Assembly: GCA_937902425.1 (NCBI GenBank)
Contig: CALFNB010000261.1
Coordinates: forward strand, 1 to 33,812
DNA: 33,812 nt
Direction of reading: 5' to 3'
DNA from: an uncultured Acetobacteraceae bacterium
GTDB taxonomy: Bacteria > Pseudomonadota > Alphaproteobacteria > Acetobacterales > Acetobacteraceae
Shown here piece by piece: positions 33,505-33,812 of this stretch. The notes below the pieces were generated by a model. The model worked only from the letters and a program-made list of their open reading frames with translations, made no database searches and was not told the DNA's origin. Position numbers and translations under genes: made by a program. The first letter of the stretch is position 1. Every line of letters begins with the position of its first letter.

Positions 33505-33804
33505 TCACGACGCTGATTTCTGGTCCATTCGCGCCTTCGCGAACGCCGAAGCGGCGGCCAGGAATTCGCCGGGAATGATCAGCGCGGTGGTGCTGGTATG
33601 CTCCGCGCCGACCTCCGAGATCGTCCGCCGCCGGCTGTGCCCCGAGCCGACCTCAGAGATCGTCCGCGGGCGGCGGATTTCCCGGCCGGCCGGATGGGCG
33701 CCGATGATCTTCGCCGCCTCCGCCGGTTTGTTTGACGGACGGCGGGCACCGGCGGCATCGTCGTGCGGATGCACGCGGCATCGTCGTGCGGATGCACGCG
33801 GCAT
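33505..33804 (-). CDS. Doubtful small hypothetical protein
   Basis: A 99-codon frame from an ATG at 33804. The N-terminal part lies in the 23 bp tandem repeat, and the middle contains an in-frame 13-residue duplication (two copies of RTISEVG). The C-terminal end TTALIIPGEFLAAASAFAKA looks the most protein-like. No family is recognised, no ribosome-binding site can be judged because of the window edge, and the true start may lie outside. It could equally be non-coding repeat sequence. Confidence 0.2.
   Translation of the reverse strand: MPRASARRCRVHPHDDAAGARRPSNKPAEAAKIIGAHPAGREIRRPRTISEVGSGHSRRRTISEVGAEHTSTTALIIPGEFLAAASAFAKARMDQKSAS
33607..33669. repeat. Direct repeat with 39 bp period
   Basis: GCCGACCTCCGAGATCGTCC and GCCGACCTCAGAGATCGTCC, each followed by CGC, occur 39 bp apart with one mismatch in the first 20 bases. 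The period equals 13 codons. Confidence 0.7.
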
Positions 33805-33812
33805 CGTCGTGC
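33755..33812. repeat. 23 bp tandem repeat, two and a half copies, cut by window edge
   Basis: A 23 bp unit beginning GCATCGTCGTGCGGATGCAC is present at 33755-33777 and again, identical, at 33778-33800. The first 12 bases follow to the end of the window at 33812, so the array probably continues. Confidence 0.85.

Larger units (their letters stand above)
33370..33812. other. Repeat-rich region at the window edge
   Basis: About 440 bp upstream of the peptidase gene. It contains three kinds of direct repeat (33387-33464, 33607-33669, 33755-33812) and one doubtful minus-strand frame (33804-33505). No recognisable gene or promoter was found; the right end is cut by the window. Confidence 0.5.

Noticed and set aside
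33387-33812. Direct repeats as a CRISPR array
   Set aside because: Units are 13 and 23 bp with no spacers between them, and no cas genes are present.

Overview
The window is GC-rich, densely coded bacterial DNA. The best guess is an alphaproteobacterium, probably Rhodospirillales/Acetobacteraceae. Supporting signs are an M16 peptidase of the mitochondrial-processing-peptidase type, a perfect CtrA-type box (TTAA-N7-TTAAC), an alphaproteobacterial-style MCP N-terminus, and many GTG/TTG starts with 1-4 bp gene overlaps. No rRNA, tRNA or CRISPR array was recognised.

Left part (1-15.2 kb): two complete dipeptide/oligopeptide-type ABC importers. On the minus strand, 5641 to 287, lies a full operon: a Tat-type solute-binding protein, two permeases and two ATPases. 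A putative esterase (7113-6106, minus) lies between the systems. Divergent from it, 7420-15230 on the plus strand encodes a second importer: binding protein, permease, permease, OppF-like ATPase, OppD-like ATPase, an isochorismatase-family amidohydrolase, and a second paralogous binding protein. The hydrolase suggests that an imported amide or ureido compound is cleaved inside the cell.

Middle (15.3-20 kb): a chemoreceptor gene broken by an out-of-frame internal deletion (pseudogene), an orphan PhoR-like histidine kinase, and a methyltransferase-glycosyltransferase fusion protein, all on the minus strand. A probable fragment of an ISNCY-type transposase follows.

The most interesting region is 20262-25042 (plus). 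A 55-residue proline-rich small protein with a strong ribosome-binding site is followed five bases after its stop by a strong hairpin and T-run. Then come tightly overlapping genes for a WD40 beta-propeller, an NAD(P)H:FMN reductase-like flavoprotein, a SUMF1/FGE-fold protein lacking the catalytic cysteines, and an ATP-grasp ligase. The layout resembles a ribosomal-peptide modification cluster (precursor, attenuator, scaffold, tailoring enzymes). I do not recognise it as a described class.

Right part (25.3-33.8 kb): surface-polysaccharide genes on the minus strand (polysaccharide pyruvyl transferase family, family 2 glycosyltransferase, UDP-glucose 6-dehydrogenase). Next is a plus-strand pair, under a CtrA-type box, of a secreted Cache-domain protein and a membrane HAMP-PAS-GGDEF-EAL protein for cyclic-di-GMP turnover. 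A convergent M16 zinc peptidase follows. The window ends in a repeat-rich stretch cut by the window edge.
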